Source of the DNA: an uncultured Tateyamaria sp.
GTDB lineage: Bacteria > Pseudomonadota > Alphaproteobacteria > Rhodobacterales > Rhodobacteraceae
NCBI RefSeq assembly: GCF_947496075.1
Contig: NZ_CANMBJ010000002.1
Span: 806,001-870,000, forward strand
Length of the DNA: 64,000 nt
Direction of reading: 5' to 3'
In this document: positions 61,840 through 64,000 of the stretch, one piece after another
Layout of the letters: every line of letters starts with the position of its first letter
Position numbering within the stretch: the stretch's first letter is position 1
Notes under the pieces: model-generated
What the model was told of the DNA's origin: nothing
The model's input: the letters and a program-made list of their open reading frames with translations, nothing else
Database searches by the model: none
Program-made: the position numbers and the translations under genes

Positions 61840-63773
61840 TGTTCGACACAATCCTCATTGCAAACCGGGGCGAAATTGCGTGCCGTGTTATGGAAACTGC
61901 CCAAGCCATGGGTGTGCGTTGCGTGGCGGTGTATTCTGAGGCCGACGCGTCAGCCAAACATGTGCAAATGGCAGACATGGCTATGGCTATCGGTGGCGCG
62001 GCTCCTGCTGACAGCTACCTGAAAGGCGACGTGATTGTTCAGGCCGCGTTAGACACTGGTGCGCAAGCCATCCATCCCGGCTATGGCTTTCTCTCCGAAA
62101 ACCCGGATTTCGTGGAAGCGGTCGAGGCGGCGGGTCTGGTCTTTATCGGACCATCAGCGCAAGCAATCCGGGCCATGGGGCTCAAAGACGCGGCCAAGGC
62201 CCTGATGGTCGAGGCCGGGGTGCCTGTTGTGCCCGGCTACCATGGCGCGGATCAGTCCGACGACCTTTTGGCGGCCGAGGCGGGCAAGATGGGTTATCCC
62301 GTTCTGATTAAGGCCGTTGCAGGCGGCGGTGGCAAAGGTATGCGCCTTGTGGAAAGTGCCGCGGACTTTGCCGATGCGCTTGCCAGCGCCCGAAGTGAGG
62401 CGCAGACCGCCTTTGGCAATCCCGATGTGCTGGTCGAAAAGTTCGTAACGCACCCCCGGCATATCGAAGTGCAGGTCTTTGGCGACGGTACGAACGCTCT
62501 GCATCTCTTTGAACGCGACTGTTCGCTGCAGCGCCGTCACCAGAAGGTCATCGAGGAGGCGCCAGCGCCCGGCATGACAGACGAGATGCGGGCGACGATG
62601 GGGGCTGCCGCCGTGCGGGCAGCGGAAGCCATCGGTTACAAGGGGGCAGGGACGGTTGAGTTCATCGTTGATGGCTCCGGCCCGCTGCGCCCAGACGGCT
62701 TCTTTTTCATGGAAATGAACACGCGCCTGCAAGTGGAGCACCCGGTGACAGAGGCGATCACCGGCGTCGATCTGGTCGAATGGCAATTGCGCGTCGCGGC
62801 GGGGGAGCCTTTGCCTGCCGCGCAGGACGTTCTGTCGATTTCGGGTCATGCGTTCGAGGCGCGGCTTTATGCCGAGGATGTTCCCGCCGGGTTCCTGCCC
62901 GCAACCGGGACACTGACGCATCTGAGTTTCCCGGATATGGCTCGGGCTGATAGCGGCGTGCGCGCAGGGGATGAGATCAGCCCGCATTACGATCCTATGA
63001 TCGCCAAGGTCATCGTGCACGCGCCGACGCGTGATATTGCCCTGAAACGCTTGTCGCAAGCATTGGCAAAGACACAGGTTGCAGGGACGGTGACCAACCT
63101 TGCTTTCCTTGGCGCGCTGGCGGGGCACGAGGGCTTTGCGGCTGGCGAGGTAGATACCGGCCTGATTGCGCGCAACATTGATGTCTTGACCACGCTATCA
63201 GAGGTTCAGCCAAGGCACGCCATTGCGGCTGCGATGGCTGTGTCCGGTCTGGATGGCGTTGTCTCCAACGCCGGGTTCACTCTCTGGCAGCCACTGCGAC
63301 GCTCAGTACCGCTGATGTATGGCGACGACGTATTGGAGTGCTGTGTCGAGGTTCTGGATCAGGACACGCAGCGCTGGCATCTTGATGGAACCGATGTGTT
63401 AGCCGAGCGACAGCAGGGACAATGGACGGTCGATGGTCAACTTGCTCCGGATGTGCACGTTGCCGATGGTATCGCCACGGTCTTTGACGGCTATGGAATT
63501 GCGTTCCAAATTGTCGACCCTTTGAATGTGAACGCCACGGCGGCGGGTGACGGCAATGTGGTCGAGGCACCGATGCCCGGTCTGGTCAAGGCGGTGTTCG
63601 CTGCGCCAGGGGCGGTTGTGGCCGAAGGCGATAGGCTCGCCATTCTCGAAGCGATGAAAATGGAGCACGTCCTACTGGCGGCCCGCGATGGAACGGTGGC
63701 CGAGGTGTTGGCGTCCGCAGGCGATCAGGTGGTCGCTGGCGCTGCGCTGGTGCGGTTGGAGGATCAGGCGTGA
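61839..63773 (+). CDS. Methylcrotonoyl-CoA carboxylase, alpha subunit (biotin carboxylase + BCCP)
   Basis: 644 residues from MFDTILIANRGEIACRVME. Biotin carboxylase domain: ANRGEIACR, KAVAGGGGKGMRLV (ATP loop), ERDCSLQRRHQKVIEEAPAPG, EMNTRLQVEHPVTE. The C-terminal biotin carrier domain holds EAMKMEH with the biotinylated Lys. Start codon shares its A with the stop of the 99-residue ORF. Together with the beta subunit it carboxylates 3-methylcrotonyl-CoA in leucine degradation. Confidence 0.95.
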   Translation: MFDTILIANRGEIACRVMETAQAMGVRCVAVYSEADASAKHVQMADMAMAIGGAAPADSYLKGDVIVQAALDTGAQAIHPGYGFLSENPDFVEAVEAAGLVFIGPSAQAIRAMGLKDAAKALMVEAGVPVVPGYHGADQSDDLLAAEAGKMGYPVLIKAVAGGGGKGMRLVESAADFADALASARSEAQTAFGNPDVLVEKFVTHPRHIEVQVFGDGTNALHLFERDCSLQRRHQKVIEEAPAPGMTDEMRATMGAAAVRAAEAIGYKGAGTVEFIVDGSGPLRPDGFFFMEMNTRLQVEHPVTEAITGVDLVEWQLRVAAGEPLPAAQDVLSISGHAFEARLYAEDVPAGFLPATGTLTHLSFPDMARADSGVRAGDEISPHYDPMIAKVIVHAPTRDIALKRLSQALAKTQVAGTVTNLAFLGALAGHEGFAAGEVDTGLIARNIDVLTTLSEVQPRHAIAAAMAVSGLDGVVSNAGFTLWQPLRRSVPLMYGDDVLECCVEVLDQDTQRWHLDGTDVLAERQQGQWTVDGQLAPDVHVADGIATVFDGYGIAFQIVDPLNVNATAAGDGNVVEAPMPGLVKAVFAAPGAVVAEGDRLAILEAMKMEHVLLAARDGTVAEVLASAGDQVVAGAALVRLEDQA

Positions 63774-64000
63774 TCACGCTGCATCACTGCCCCCAAACCC
63801 GGTCCATGCGGTCGCTATGGTTGCTGCACGAATTGGATGTGGACTTTCGGGTCCACGTGCACCCATTTGATAAATCGTTGCGCGCCCCGGAGTTCTTGAA
63901 CCTCAGCCCCGCTGGTCGGGTCCCCGCGCTTGAGATTGACGGTCACCGCATGTTCGAAACCGGCGCTATCACGCAGTATCTGTGCGAGCGTTTCAGCCCC
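63770..64000 (+). CDS. Glutathione S-transferase (cut by right edge)
   Basis: 77 residues visible, starting with GTG that overlaps the mccA stop by 4 bases (GTGA). Thioredoxin-fold N-terminal domain: ITLHHCPQTRSMRSLWLLHEL, LNLSPAGRVPALEID and FETGAITQYLCERF. Typical GST G-site (cis-Pro in VPAL, then Glu-Ser/Thr type turn). No catalytic Tyr or Ser assigned. In leucine clusters a GST of unknown purpose often follows mccA. Confidence 0.88.
   Translation, partial: MITLHHCPQTRSMRSLWLLHELDVDFRVHVHPFDKSLRAPEFLNLSPAGRVPALEIDGHRMFETGAITQYLCERFSP

Noticed and set aside
1..64000. Prophage, insertion sequence, CRISPR array, tRNA and rRNA genes
   Set aside because: Looked for on both strands; nothing beyond the single RAYT gene and short palindromes. 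A tRNA scan and IS database search would be needed to be sure.

Overview
The window looks like the chromosome of a marine alphaproteobacterium of the Roseobacter group (Rhodobacteraceae). This rests on recognised content, not on any search: an aerobic cobaltochelatase pair (cobS, cobT) beside a J-domain gene and a BolA gene, malate synthase G followed by a GlcG/HbpS-like gene, pntAB, a DUF3422 gene, a leucine-degradation (liu) cluster and many GC-rich genes packed with ATGA or TGATG overlaps. I see no rRNA, tRNA, CRISPR array, prophage or intact insertion sequence.

Layout. 1-3.9 kb: cobT (cut by the left edge), a racemase-like protein, a small chimeric ORF carrying a copy of the cobT start, a lipoprotein and cobS. 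4-13 kb: small conserved genes (J-domain, BolA, DUF4177, thioesterase, methyltransferase), a secreted papain-like peptidase, gatB and unknown ORFs. 13.2-19.2 kb: a lytic-transglycosylase-like protein, then a tightly overlapping minus-strand set (DUF1993, SDR, PH-like membrane protein, lipoprotein hydrolase) and pepN. 19.3-23.1 kb: photolyase with a coupled DUF2256 zinc-ribbon-like gene, an unexplained 347-base gap, and a TIM-barrel isomerase/dehydrogenase pair. 23.5-29.2 kb: glcB and its neighbour, a C26 amidotransferase, a degenerate RAYT (REP-associated transposase) with palindromes, an SDR and a small membrane methyltransferase. 29.4-33.9 kb: pntAB and DUF3422. 34-45.5 kb: a peptide/amino-acid unit consisting of a family-5 binding protein, two permeases and a fused double ATPase, then a HIT protein, argE, a DAO-type oxidase and two tandem M20 amidohydrolases. 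45.5-55.3 kb: lpcC-like gene, kdtA and moaA; alkD, glmS and glmU; gph and a DegT-type aminotransferase. 55.5-64 kb: a membrane EF-hand protein with an RHH-like N-terminus, then ivd, an AMP ligase, ompW (opposite strand), mccB, a 99-residue ORF, mccA and a GST cut by the right edge.

The most unusual material is small scale. Two families of short intergenic repeats sit at gene ends. One has a GGGGCTCTGCCCC-type hairpin and an 18-base tail. A RAYT that seems to have lost its catalytic residues sits directly against three palindromes resembling that family. Other items are a duplicated cobT 5' end beside a racemase lacking catalytic cysteines, a four-EF-hand protein fused to an RHH-like segment, and an uncharacterised ORF coupled between the two subunits of methylcrotonyl-CoA carboxylase.

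All functions are from reading motifs and translations by eye. No alignments, structure predictions or searches were run.
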